Counted from the stretch's first letter, positions 1 through 10,870 are shown. The stretch is DNA of 64,000 nucleotides from Torymus aiolomorphi (GCA_036365515.1 CM070877.1:18046701-18110700), one strand, 5' to 3'. The notes: generated from the sequence alone by a model not told the origin. Made by a program: numbers and translations.

Positions 1-871
1 CGTGAGCGATAGTTCATATTTATCATGTATAAGTTACCGAAAAAACAATATAATTGCCATATTGAGACCGTAAACCCCACGTAACTCCACTGAATTTTTT
101 GTTTATTACCGTAATAACCACGTAAGTGAAAGTCGCTTTCTAAGACATGAATATACTATATGGTAAAAAGTATGTTATTTAGTTTAGTATTCATTAGTAT
201 TCATAAATGCAGTGTTGCATTCAATCTCATTTGTCTGGATTTAAAAACACCGATATGAAACTAAAAACTCGATTTACTCAAAATAATGAAAAGTGTAGAT
301 AAATGATTATTCCTGGAAGTCACAGAATTATATTTTGAAATACATAAAAAAAAGACATATTAGCTCGTGAAAATAAATAGCAATACCTCTATAGTATAAT
401 CAGTTGTAATATAATGGAAAAAACCGTAGAAAAAGGTGTTTAATTATTTTGTTAGTAATGTGAAAAGTACACATGATATTTAAATGTGTCTTATTAAAGT
501 ATCACGTATCAACTAATCAACTAATTGTAATAGCTTATTACTATTTTATTTCATAAAAATACTTTTAAGTTCACTCTTTAGAAAAAAATTTATAAAATAT
601 TTAAAAACGTTTGAATTTCAAGCAAAGAAAACATCTATATAAAAATAAGTTATTTAATTATAATCAACTGTTTCAAATAAAATTATGTTTACTCCATTCA
701 ACAATGTTTATTTGACTTTGGTAAATATTTTAGTTTAAAATCGTACGTTTCAAATTATACAAACTTTATATTTCTCCAAAATATTCATTGAAACAATTGT
801 GTGTGAATTAAATCTTGGATTGACATCAAAGTAAGGTGCGCTGTGCTTATTGTCTTCATCGTTCACACCGT

Positions 872-1059
872 ATATCGACGGCTGAGCGGAAGAAGAACGT
901 ATCTCGGCGCGAGGATGAAGAACGACGCACCTCGGCACGAGGATGAAGAACGGCATACCTCGGCGCTCTTACGGCCAGTACACGGCCAGTATACGTCGAA
1001 ATATGTCGTTCATCATCCTCGCGCCGAGATACGTTCTTCTTCCGCTCAGCCGTCGATAT
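872..1059. repeat. Short foldback (palindromic) element
   Basis: The left arm (872-926) and right arm (1005-1059) are near-perfect reverse complements, about 55 bp each. Both carry the word ATCTCGGCGCGAGGATGA followed by GAACG. The same word recurs, decayed, in the 80-bp spacer. No coding capacity is present, so this looks like a non-autonomous MITE-like element. The CTCGGCGC core resembles words in the foldbacks at 2985-5405 and 38973-39363. Confidence 0.75.
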
Positions 1060-1104
1060 GAGGATATTTTTGTCGTGTCCACGCTTAGAGGGTTCATAAA
1101 ATTA

Positions 1105-1475
1105 AAAAAAAAAATTTGAAGGCACACCTTTGTGACAAGTTTTTTCTCATTCTATAGGTCGTAAAATATACGAAAAAACGCATGAACATTAGAAAACGGT
1201 CTTGTGACACCTTTTTAGAAAAAAATCCATTTTTCTTATGGAAATTTAACATGGAAAAAATGGACGAGAAGTAATCACTGATAATGAGTCAATAGTAAGC
1301 TTTTAAATGTGCCAACAAATATTCCACAAAAAACGATTAAAGTAGAAGAAAGGAGCTTTAATTTAAACTAAAGATCGTTAAAATCGGTCGATTCTGCGCA
1401 AAGTTACGTGCATTTGAAAATTGCGAAAAATTACCAAAAATGAGCGATTTTTCCCGAATCCACCTAATTTAGAAG
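1105..1475 (+). repeat. Dispersed repeat, single-arm copy of the 46.9 kb foldback
   Basis: This stretch aligns by eye with the left arm of the large palindrome at 46903-47717. Shared blocks occur in the same order: GGCACACCT, TTTCTTATGGAAATTTAACA, a TTCCACAAAAAACGATTAAAGT-like block, GAGCTTTAATTT, AAATCGGTCG and AAAATGAGCGATTTTT. It has one arm only, so it does not fold back. It has no coding capacity. Confidence 0.75.
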
Positions 1476-3067
1476 TGCGGAAAATAATAGTATATTTAAT
1501 AGTTTCCTTCTCTCGTAAACTAGGTAGTTGCATAACAACTCCAAAGTCACAGTGAGCTTAAACTACAGGTTTATGATAACATTACTTACTGAAAATATTT
1601 TAAGTCTATGAAATAAATTAACTGAAAATATTTATACATTTAATATTGTAGTATTAAACTATTTTCATAACATTTCAGGTCTTTTATATATAATTAACGT
1701 TTAAAAATGTTTAAACAATTTATTTTCTCCGTGACCTTGCTTTTTTTACGATAAACCAGGTAAATATTTTCTTTTTCCCACCCATTTATATGAAGAAATA
1801 ATATTTACCGATAGCAATAACGAATCAATAATAATTAGCAAATAATTATTAATTACAGTGGAGAAGAATTCATAGTAAATGTAGATGCAGGTACCGACGA
1901 TGCGTTAGCTCTTCTTCTGCTGCTTAGATATGAAAAGGCCGCACCACCGTCGCGTACTTTTGAAATTGTTGCAATTACTTGCTCATATGGAAATACTAAC
2001 GAAAAACAAGTTGAAATTAATGTTCTAAAAACATTGACTATCGCAGGAAGAGATAATGTAAGTATAGACCATTGAAAATTTGTGGATATACATATATAAG
2101 TATGAGGATGTGTTGTAATTTTAATCAGATGAAAATCATAGAATTCAAACATTCTTTGATGATTTATATTTTAAATACTCATGATACAATTGTTTGGAGT
2201 ATTTTTATTTATTATCACCATTTTAATTTATAAAAATAGTGATTTGATTCATAAAAGAAGATTATGGTTTCCAAGAGTTACAAACTATATTAATAGGGAA
2301 AACATTTAAAACTACCATTGCTTCACAGACATTTTTTTTTGTTTAATAGATACCAGTGTATGGCGGCGCAAAAAGAGGCTTGATCACAAAATTTCATAAT
2401 GATAAGTTCTTCGGATTTGACGGATTTGGCGAGGCGGACTTTAATCACATAATTATTGGCAGAATTAATAAATCTAAACACGCTGCTAATGCACTTATAG
2501 ACATAGTTAATGAAAATAAAAGTACGTTAATAATTATTAAATAAGTTGTTTACTATTATTAATATAACAAGTCAAGTAAGCATTTCTTATATTTTCTATT
2601 TAAATAGAATAAAGTAAAAAGTGTTCGAAAATTGTTTTTTTTTTTGCGCAATTCTGTGCGTAAAATTAGTACGCAAAAGTTCGTCAGATGCTGAATTCCA
2701 AAAATTTTTCCGCATTGTTAGTCATGTGCAAAAATCTTTTACACCACTCTAACCTCAAAATCATAACTTCAATATGATTGTTCGGCTCTCGTGGTATAAA
2801 ATACGGTTCGAAACTGGTGCATAAGAAGATTTTTAGCTCATGTGACTTTTCTCACTCGCTTCGCTCGTATGAAAAACGTCACATAAGCTAAATAATCACC
2901 TTTCGCACACGTGTCGAAATGTACTACTATACTCACTGGGAGTTGTGCATGTAATAGTATATTGAATGTATATGTATGTTAGCAGTGTGCAATAGTATAT
3001 TATGTACTAAGGGCGTAAAAAGCCCACGTAGCCCTTGGTGCACACGATATTTTTTGTGAGACAGGTT

Positions 3068-3480
3068 TGGATTTTCGCTACAGCACTTTTGCGCCCGCTA
3101 CGGTACTTTTGTGTCCGTTCCGACATTTTTGTGCCCGCTCCGACACTTTTGCGCTCGCTGATCTAAAAATGGTTACTTTTATCCCATTTTTTAGGTTCAA
3201 AAAACGCGAAAATCGTACCTGTGTTATAAAAAAGATTTTTTTGCACTGCTAAATGGTGACTCGTGCGCAAAGTTGCCTTTTACACACTCATCGCGGTTGA
3301 CGCGTGCAAAAAAGTAACTTGTAACACAGGCACGATTTTCGTGTTTTTTAAACCTAAAAAAGGGCCTAAAGTAACCGTTTTTAGACCAGCGGGCGTAAAA
3401 GTGCCGGAGTGGGTGTACCATTTCCGGAAAGGGCGTAAAAGTTCCGTAGCGGGAGCAAATTTCAATAGGTCTTCCGTTGC
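3068..3480. repeat. Nested palindrome in the left foldback arm
   Basis: This segment is present in the left arm but missing at the equivalent place in the right arm, so it is a later insertion. Its halves mirror each other: CTACGGTACTTTTGTG near 3097 against the complement near 3435. GTAAAAGT words spaced by CCG or GCG recur on both sides, and the centre is near 3265. No coding content is present. Confidence 0.6.
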
Positions 3481-4542
3481 TGTCTCGGGAGTCCGTTAAT
3501 CGTCGCTCCCGAATAAGAAGGGGTCATCTCAACGCCCAGTTGGAGAAGGAGTCATCTCGGCGCCCGGTTGGAGAAGGAGTCATCTCGACGCCCGGTTGGA
3601 CGAGTCATCTCAGCGCCCGGTTGGAGAAGGAGTCATCTCGGCGCCCGGTTGGAAAAGGTGCCATCTGAGCGCCTGGTTGGAGAAGGAGTCAGCTCGCGCG
3701 CAAATTTTTTTATCTCTGATTTAGGTTGGCAGCACTGCCAAAGTATATTTTTCGGAAGAGCCTTATATTATTATCAGTGCGGATAATAATTAATTCATAT
3801 TATAATAATACTTTAGTTTAAATATTACTTTAGTTTAAATAATAATACTTTAGTAAAAATAATAAAATATGGTTGCAGAAGTGTCTGAGTGAGCTATCGC
3901 AAGTTTTTGTAATAAGAATGATCGGACTCGGGCTTGACTAGGGCCGCCAACTCGCGAGTCTGACCTCGCGTCAGACACCCTATATCAAGTAGTTACGACT
4001 GCCATCGCTCAGGTATCTGCCAATAACCTTTATATCGAAGAGCTTTATATCGCTTTATATAGTAATTATTTTTATATTATTAGAATTTTGGGTGAGCTAA
4101 GTTGTATCTGAGCTGTATTTGAAAATATTATGATACTTTGATATGTATTGTTGATTCGTATTTTCAGTACGTATAAAAATTTTAAGTTAAAATATTTATT
4201 CACTGAAACTTCGCGACATCTTGACTGATAATATTAGAGTCGCCATAAATGGAAGTACTATATGGATAATAACACAAAAAATTGGGCATTTAGCTATGTT
4301 ATCTGTCATTTTACTTTTAATTATTTCAACAAAGTAACGTAAAATAAAAGGTAACATAGCTAATGCCTAATGTTTAGTGTTATCATCTACATAATACTTT
4401 CATTTATCGCTAAATCGTACGTTAAAGTGTGTCGATTTTAGCATGCGCTTCAACACATGCCTTAACAAGTACTTCCCACGCACTTGGGCACATTGCAAAA
4501 AATAATTACTATATAAAGCGATATAAAGCTCTTCGATATAAA

Positions 4543-4724
4543 CCCTGCTAAAAAAATCAGGTGCGATCTCAACTGTGAAATCACCTGCGATCTCAGATGC
4601 GATCTCAGCTGCGAAATCAGATGCGAAATGGGGCCAAATTCGCATATGATTTCGCAGCTGAGATCGCATCTGCGATCGCAGGTGATTTCACAGCTGAGAT
4701 CGCACCTGATTTTTTTTAGCAGGG
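4543..4724. repeat. Compact palindromic element inserted in the right foldback arm
   Basis: The ends are CCCTGCTAAAAAAATCAGG and its complement. The interior is built from the iterated word GCGATCTCAG(C/A)TG. The left foldback arm lacks it at the matching site near 4028, so it inserted after the larger element. Its ends and word resemble the element at 25846-26372. Confidence 0.75.
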
Positions 4725-5959
4725 AAGGGTATTAGCAGATAGCCGAGCGATGGCAGTGGTGACTAGTTGGTATAGGGTGTCTGACTTGAGGTCACTTATG
4801 CAACCATATTTTATTATTTTTAAACTAAAGTATTATTATAATATGAATTAATTACTATCCACACTGGTAATAATATAAGGCTCTTCCGAAAAATATACTT
4901 TGGCAGTGCTGCCAAGCTAAATCAGAGATAAAAAAATTTGCGCACGAATTGACTCCTTCTCCAACCGCTGAGATGACTCCTTCTCCAGCCGGGCGCCGAG
5001 ATGACCCATTTTCCAACTGGGCGCTGAGATGGCACCTTTTCCAACCGGGCGCTTAGATGACTCCTTCTTCAACCTGGCGCCGAGATGACTCCTTCCCCAA
5101 TTGGGCGCTGAGATGACCCTTTTTCCAACCGGACGTTGAGATGACCCCCTCTTATTCAGGAGCGACGTAATGTAGTCTCGCGTTACAGGTACAAAAACAC
5201 GAAAATCCAAACCTGTGTCAAAAAATATCGTGTGCACCAAGGGCTACGTGGCCTTTTTGACCTCGTGTGGCTGCAGTACTTCTCTACAGTTCGCAAAACG
5301 CACACGCCTTCGGCTCGTGTTTGCTCGCCTGCGACTCGTGCTGCACACTCTACACTCGGTCTAAAAAGGCCCACTTTATACGCCCTTGGTAGACAGTATA
5401 CTATTAAGCCATACCTACCTTAAGAGGATATTGTCTGGAAAGTGTGTCTGATTGGTAATTTTCAGGTACTACTCAAAGGCAGATATTTTTTGTAAATTTC
5501 CACGTACATGATATTATTATGATATTGTCTCTTGATTAGATTTATATAATAAATGATTGTGCGTGTTCTATTTAAAACTTACATGTCCTATAATGATCTC
5601 ACGAACAATCATTTGCAGAGAACATAAGCATAATTTCGCTCGGCCCTGTGACCAACCTAGCTTTGGCTTTCGCACTGAACAATGACTTCGCGAAGAAAGT
5701 GAAGCATTTCTACGTGATGGGTGGCAGTGTTGCCGGCGTTGGCAACATTAGACCCGGTGTGGAGTTCAACTTCGCCGCCGATCCGGAAAGTGCGCACATG
5801 CTGTTCGACGCGTCAGCTCAGGCGCAAATCACCTTGGTGCCGTGGGAAACTGCGGTCAATAATGCTAAAATAACAAAGGTATATTTTTGTGGGTTTTGTC
5901 TTTCAGTTGGTTATATAGGATGACTTAATGTGTGCATTTTCATGTTCCCTATTGAAAAA

Positions 5960-6360
5960 AATCACGTAACAAAATTATGTGATTTTGTTACGTAACAAAA
6001 TCACGCAATTACTTTAATCACGTAATATTTTGTTCCAATATGATACGTGATTTTCCAAAAATTACGTAACATATGTTAATGGTTTTATTCGAAAATCACG
6101 TGACGTTTGCGTAATTACGTGATTTTTACCGTATGTAAAAAATGTTAGACATTAAAAATCACGTAATTTTTGCTCATGGGCTACTAAATTTTAATATTCA
6201 AGTTTTTTTTTTATGATAGAAGTGTTATCGTTCAAATTTTTTACATTCGGCAAAAATCACGTAATTACGCAGTCACGTGATTTTCGAATAAAACCATTAA
6301 CATATGTTACGTAATTTTTGGAAAATCACGTATCATATTGGAACAAAATATTACGTGATT
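5960..6360. repeat. Palindrome of iterated CACGTAA words, intron 4 of the nucleoside hydrolase
   Basis: Arms at 6016-6127 and 6250-6360 are nearly perfect reverse complements starting AATCACGTAATATTTTGTTC. Within them ATCACGTAA or TTACGTGAT recurs many times, and extra units extend left to about 5960. No coding capacity is present. It is a non-autonomous foldback/MITE. Confidence 0.8.
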
Positions 6361-6737
6361 AACGTCCAACTAATGCTCATTAATTACTTTATTCCATTCC
6401 AGAACTGGAGAACCCAAGCCCTAAGCAAATACGACTCGCCGTACATCGAGTTCCTGAACGAAATCGAGCGTTCATCATAGCGAAACCAAAGGAGACGTGG
6501 TCGAGCGTTGACGCTATCCTGGTGGCTTGCATCCTAGAGCCAGCTCTAATCACCAACGATATCGTGAGGAACGTCGACGTCATGACGAGCGATGGGCCGG
6601 CCAAGGGTGTCGTACTCGTCGACTACAAGGGCACGTCGGTCAAGGTGGTGAACACGCGGATCGTCCTCGCGTACAACGAGACGCTCTTTAAGGAGATGCT
6701 CGTGCGGTATCTTACCTGCAAAGAGCTGGTCTGCTAA

Positions 6738-7369
6738 GATATTGTCCTATTGAGAAATATCATAAATATAATAATCGCACGTCGAGTTGTGCTATTTTTT
6801 GTTTAGTATAGGCCAGGTTGTAGGGGCGATGGATGAGTAATGTTAACATGTCCAAAAAGTGAATGCCTACTGCATGCATGTCTCCATAAGAGCCCACGTA
6901 TAAGCGGTCAACTTATATGTTAATTAAGGAGGGTCTTTCGCTATAAGGAGCGTATTTAATGGGTGCTTCCTAGGGCCCCCAATATGTTTAGCCCACAATA
7001 TTAATATTATTTCTAATCGATTTTATAGGTAAAAAATGTATAAAATTTGCTTACACAATAAAATCAGAAATTTTGGAATATTTAAAATGTTGTGTATGTT
7101 ACGTATTTTGCTTAAATTTTCATGATTAAGGCCATATGAAACCATGAATTTCAATATTTTTTAATTCAACATTCAAGCGTTTGTTCGGAAAAAAAATTTC
7201 GTCAAGCGCTCCGTACACATAAACATTATATTCAGGATTTTTTTTGAGTGATTCTTTTAGCATTTTCGTTAGCTATGCCCGTTTGAAAAGTAGGTCAATT
7301 GCAGATTCCTACTTACCGACAATACGGTTTTTATTTAATTAAATAAATAATTCTCAATACAATAATGAA
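6738..7369. other. Intergenic DNA downstream of the nucleoside hydrolase
   Basis: No gene is visible. A possible left end of a TTAA-bounded region starts at 6928 (GGAGGGTCTTTCGC after TTAATTAA). The segment around 7180-7300 is loosely repeated in the same orientation at 8995-9110, on the other side of the Penelope-like element. Confidence 0.5.
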
Positions 7370-7774
7370 TTTAGTCATCTCAACGAGTCATTTTTCTTAT
7401 AGAACTTTATTGTCCTGTGTTTCGGAAACGTCAAGTTTCCCTTATTCAAGGACTCTACACGGGGAATAAAATACCGCTGCAATTACTTAACATTCCCGTA
7501 ACTCTAACTTGGCTGTATCAGTAAGCGAAATTCAGTAGAATCAACGTTAGCACTCAAGTTAAAGTTACTTAAGTCATCAGTACAAACGTTTGGTTTGCGT
7601 CTCGAGGTCATGGCCATACGGCACATTTTACTGAACTCTTAAGTAGATTTTACTTAACTCCACAGTTCTGTTTACGTGAGCGCTGCTTAGTAAAAACAAC
7701 ACACCTAACCTCAGTTACAATAGCGTAAAACCCGTACAGAAATTTACAATTATTTACAAAACTATTAAAATTAT

Positions 7775-8005
7775 TTACATGGTAATAACAATAAAACTAT
7801 TACCTACATAAGTAGAGTCGCAATCTTTACAGTCTATTTTGTATACCACGTTGTTAATGTCACCCTTATCCAATCTGTCCTTTCCCAATCTAATATATTT
7901 ATTAAATTTATTAGTAGTTTTGTTAATCAAAGAAATATTATGTTTGCGCAGAGTAGATTTTAGTTTATTATTGATTGTATTGTGAAAAGGAAAACTAGGT
8001 ATGAC
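7775..8005 (-). pseudogene. Penelope-like element: reverse transcriptase-endonuclease linker and start of the GIY-YIG domain
   Basis: The minus-strand frame reads PSFPFHNTINNKL, then KDRLDKGDINN, then VVYKIDCKDCDSTYVG. The last block is the typical Penelope GIY-YIG opening (VVYKI.C..C...YVG). It then runs into pseudo-LTR-like sequence instead of continuing the endonuclease. Upstream of about 8005 the minus frame is only the shadow of the plus-strand piece, so an inversion junction lies near 8000-8005. Confidence 0.75.
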
Positions 8006-8309
8006 ATCTAGGCCTTTAAAAAAACGACAATACGAACACCAGTATTGTATAAAAAACAAAGATGAACGTTCTCCTCTATTCTTACACAAAGAAGAGATAG
8101 GACATGATTTCAATTTTGAAAATATAAAAATAATTGACAATGTTAAAAACAATTATACAAGAAGATTTTCAGAAATGCTACACATACATTATTTCGACAA
8201 TACGTTAAATAGAACAGAAGACACTAATTTTTTAAAACAATCCTATAAAGACTCAATCAATCTACTAAAACCTCACAAGGGAAAAACTCATTCCAAATCG
8301 ATCAGTTAA
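8001..8309 (+). pseudogene. Penelope-like element: C-terminal half of the GIY-YIG endonuclease
   Basis: The plus-strand frame contains RQYEHQ, then GHDFNFENIKIID, RRFSEMLHIHYF and LNRTEDTNFLKQSY. This order fits the second half of Penelope endonucleases (EH, H.F.F...KILD, R...E..HI...LN...D). It is the continuation expected for the fragment on the other strand at 7775-8005, so one piece is inverted. It ends in a stop at 8307-8309. Confidence 0.7.
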
Positions 8310-9329
8310 TTTTCTAGCAATAATATTCTGCCAATCTTGTATAGTCACATAGGTATGTCCCCTCCCTGTTCATTACACATTTACTATCCCACCTTGATGG
8401 CTTTTGCTCTTTCGTTGCTTCTGTCTTTCCCGATATCCGCTAGGCCTTCCCCTTCCTCCGTAAGTTCGAGACACACATACATACGTCGTTAGGGCATTAT
8501 TCTCGGCTTCGCGAAAATTTTGAAATTTAGTCACATCCACCTGACATTAGAGTGAGGACGCATTAACACTTCGCGTTCCTCCTCTTACATCCGAAGCGAG
8601 GGAACTCTTGTAGTACCAGTAAGTTGTCCTTTTTTAGACAAGTGTTTGTAAAGAAATAAAATTTTAATTTATTGTTGTATAATAATTTTTTAGTGTGGAC
8701 ATTAGTTAGCTTCCTCGGGTTACGTTCTTGCTTTGTTCTTGTCACAACTTGTAAGTAAAAAGTAATAGTTTTATTGTTATTAACATGTAAATAATTTTAA
8801 TAGTTTTGTAAATAATTGTAAATTTCTGTACGGGTTTTAGAGTCCTTGAATAAGGGAAACTTGACGTTTCCGAAACGTAGGACAAGAAAGTTCTATAAGA
8901 AAAATGACTCGTTGAGATGACTAAATTCATTATTGTATTTAGAAATTCCATGCACGAGTATTAAAGTCTTCTATCTTAATAAATAAATTCTCATCAGTTT
9001 TTTGGTAAAACTCGTTCGTCAATATGTTAATACTATACTCAGATTTTTTTTGGATGATTTTATTGGTATTTTCATGAGATGTACTCGTTTGAAAATTATG
9101 TCGGTATTTAACATCATCTTAATATTAAATAACTTGGCCAAATCTTCGTTGACCCATATATTTATTCATTGATTCTTTTTCATGGTGGTTTCTAGAATAA
9201 ATTGATGTACATTTTCTTACTGGCTAAAATAGACTGGAAGTGTCAAAATTATACAAAATAAAATCGCCCCCAGTGGAAGAAATTTGGTGTTTTAAACTAT
9301 GTCAAACATGTACCTTTCTATTCTAAAAG

Positions 9330-10290
9330 AATTCCAAACTGTTCGAAATCTGTGACTAAGCTGTACATAAATGACAGATTTCGGACATTTGGAACCCTTT
9401 TGGCACATTTAAGGACACAGTCTGGAACATTTATAACCGTTTTGGACTCAAATATTTCTAACAGGGTGAAATCGATTTTATATATTATTTTTTCGGAACA
9501 CTTTTGGTAGTAAGCGGAACACTTTCGGGATACTTTTGAGAATGATTCGCATACTTTTTGAATGAATTTGAACACTTTTTAATTTTCTTCTGTAACAAAT
9601 ATAAAAATTTTTTGTATTTTTTAAAACAATTTCGAACACTTTTTGGAACTACTTGGAACACTTTTTGGAACTATTTGGAACATTTTTTTATCTATAATGA
9701 ATTAAAAGAAAAAGTTGTCCTTTTTTTTGGAACATTTAGGAACACTTTCTGAATACTTCTGGGGCATTTAGGAACATAAAGAAATCTAAAATTTAAAAAT
9801 ATTTTTAAAATATTTAAGAAAGGTTAACAAAAATGGTTTAAACAAATTTAATAAATTTTCGAAAAATGTTCTAAGAATGATCAATGGTGTTTAAAAAATG
9901 TTCCAATGATGTTTAAAAGTATTCCGAAAAGACGTAATAACTACAAATTTAGATGAAAAATGTATCTATAGTTTGGAACATATTTTATGTATCAAGGAAC
10001 ATTTTGTTTTACTTGACTAAAAATGGGCCCTGTAAATGAAAATTTTAAAAAATGTTCCAAACTGTTCCAAAAGTGTGCCGGGTCATATAAACAGTATTCC
10101 ACTAGAATATGAAAATTTAATTCAGTTTAATTTCTAAGAAATGTTTCGAAGTGGTTATTAAGTGTATCATATCGTGGTAATAAGTGTTCCAAATTGTTCC
10201 AATAGTGTTCGAAATGTCCAAAATCTGTCTTTTAAAAACACCATGGAAACACTTTCTATATATCATGGATCACTTTTGGCACATTTTTTG
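9330..10290. repeat. Block of iterated GGAACA / TGTTCC words in foldback layout
   Basis: The left half (9330-9780) is filled with variants of TTTTTGGAACA(C/T). The right half (9990-10230) carries the complement TGTTCCAAA. The ends pair as well: GACAGATTTCGGACATTTGG near 9373 against the complement near 10208. No convincing coding frame is present. Confidence 0.6.
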
Positions 10291-10369
10291 GCTCGAATCC
10301 ATTTCCACTATGGGCGCTATCCCATAAGGCTATATGTAGTAATGTAACCTCAAAACTCAATTTTTATTA

Positions 10370-10870
10370 ATGTCCTACTCCCCTGTTGTAAATTATAAAT
10401 GTTAATAACAGTTAATAATTGTTAAAAATTAATTTAAACTGTTTGTAACTTTTTGAAACAGTTTGAAACAGTTTTAAATAATTTTGAATGATATTTAAAA
10501 AAAACTAATAATCAGTAATTAATTAAACTATTATAATTATTAAATAATAATAATAATAATATTAATAAATTAATAATTCGTAATTAATTAAACGAATGAT
10601 ATTTAAGAATTATTTTACAAATGATATTTTGAATAATATTTAAGAAGAATTAATAATTTGTAAATAATTAAACTATTATTAACTAATTAACAATATTAAT
10701 AATTATTAATTAATAATTTGTAATTAATTAATCTATTATTAACCATTATAAACTGTTAAAAACTGTTACAAACAGTTATAAACAATTACTAACGTCCAAA
10801 ATCCTAAATTTTGTAACATTTTTGAACATTATTAACAGTTTTTAACTTTTTTGAACAAGAATATTTCCGC
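10370..10870. repeat. AT-rich block of iterated AACTGTTA / TAATTAATT words
   Basis: This is low-complexity sequence in which AACAGTTTGAAACAGTT, AACTGTTAAAAACTGTTACA and TAATAATTTGTAATTAATTA variants recur on both sides of a centre near 10620. No gene is visible. Confidence 0.5.

Larger units (their letters stand above)
1..1706. other. Intergenic AT-rich DNA with two repeats
   Basis: No convincing coding exon is visible. The short open frames here lack domain signatures, and those near 750-1061 lie on a palindrome. The stretch holds the inverted repeat at 872-1059 and the dispersed repeat at 1105-1475, both listed separately. The rest is AT-rich sequence with no structure I can name. Confidence 0.6.
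2985..5405. mobile_element. Foldback transposon with 31-bp subterminal repeats, inside intron 3 of the nucleoside hydrolase
   Basis: Two long arms (about 2985-4075 and 4500-5405) are reverse complements surrounding a core of about 425 bp. Matching landmarks include CCCACGTAGCCCTTGGTGCA near 3023 against its complement near 5240. The TTGGCAGCACTGCCAAAGTA block near 3725 matches its complement near 4893. Each arm has an array of units of about 31 bp containing CGCCCGGTTGGAGAAGGAG and TCATCTCGG: five to six units at 3531-3693, and the inverted array at 4945-5150. Both arms carry later insertions. Long inverted repeats with internal tandem repeats are the hallmark of Foldback/Galileo-type elements. 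No transposase frame is present, so the copy is non-autonomous. Confidence 0.8.
1707..6737 (+). pseudogene. Inosine/uridine-preferring nucleoside hydrolase, apparently disrupted
   Basis: The family (IUNH) hydrolyses the N-glycosidic bond of ribonucleosides in purine/pyrimidine salvage. I read five exons: 1707-1759 (hydrophobic, signal-peptide-like start), 1859-2057, 2350-2521, 5619-5878 and 6403-6737. Junctions keep phase. Motifs are VDAGTDDALAL in exon 2, IPVYGGAKRGL in exon 3, GPVTNLALA, VMGG, EFNFAADPE and LVPWE in exon 4, and a WSSVDAILVA block in exon 5. Lesions: codon 16 of exon 1 is TAA (1752-1754). In exon 5 the frame ends at TAG 6478-6480, while the family C-terminus continues in another frame from about 6471 to the stop at 6735-6737, consistent with one missing base. 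The first Asp of the DxDxxxDD motif is Asn. A pseudogene or null allele is likeliest. An unseen alternative first exon or a sequencing error could rescue parts of it. Confidence 0.8.
7370..8945. mobile_element. Rearranged Penelope-like retroelement with inverted terminal copies
   Basis: The region is bounded by inverted copies of one segment. 7370-7450 matches the complement of 8845-8945. 7728-7805 matches the complement of 8750-8838. About 270 unrelated bases (7456-7727) split the left copy. Between them lie two halves of a GIY-YIG endonuclease domain on opposite strands, listed separately. Penelope-like elements are known for pseudo-LTRs, 5' truncation and inverted partial copies, which fits. 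No intact reverse transcriptase remains, so the copy is dead. Confidence 0.75.

Noticed and set aside
3477..3786. Repeat-containing frames across the 31-bp units
   Set aside because: 31 is not a multiple of three, so the reading shifts from unit to unit. The frames are explained by the foldback element.
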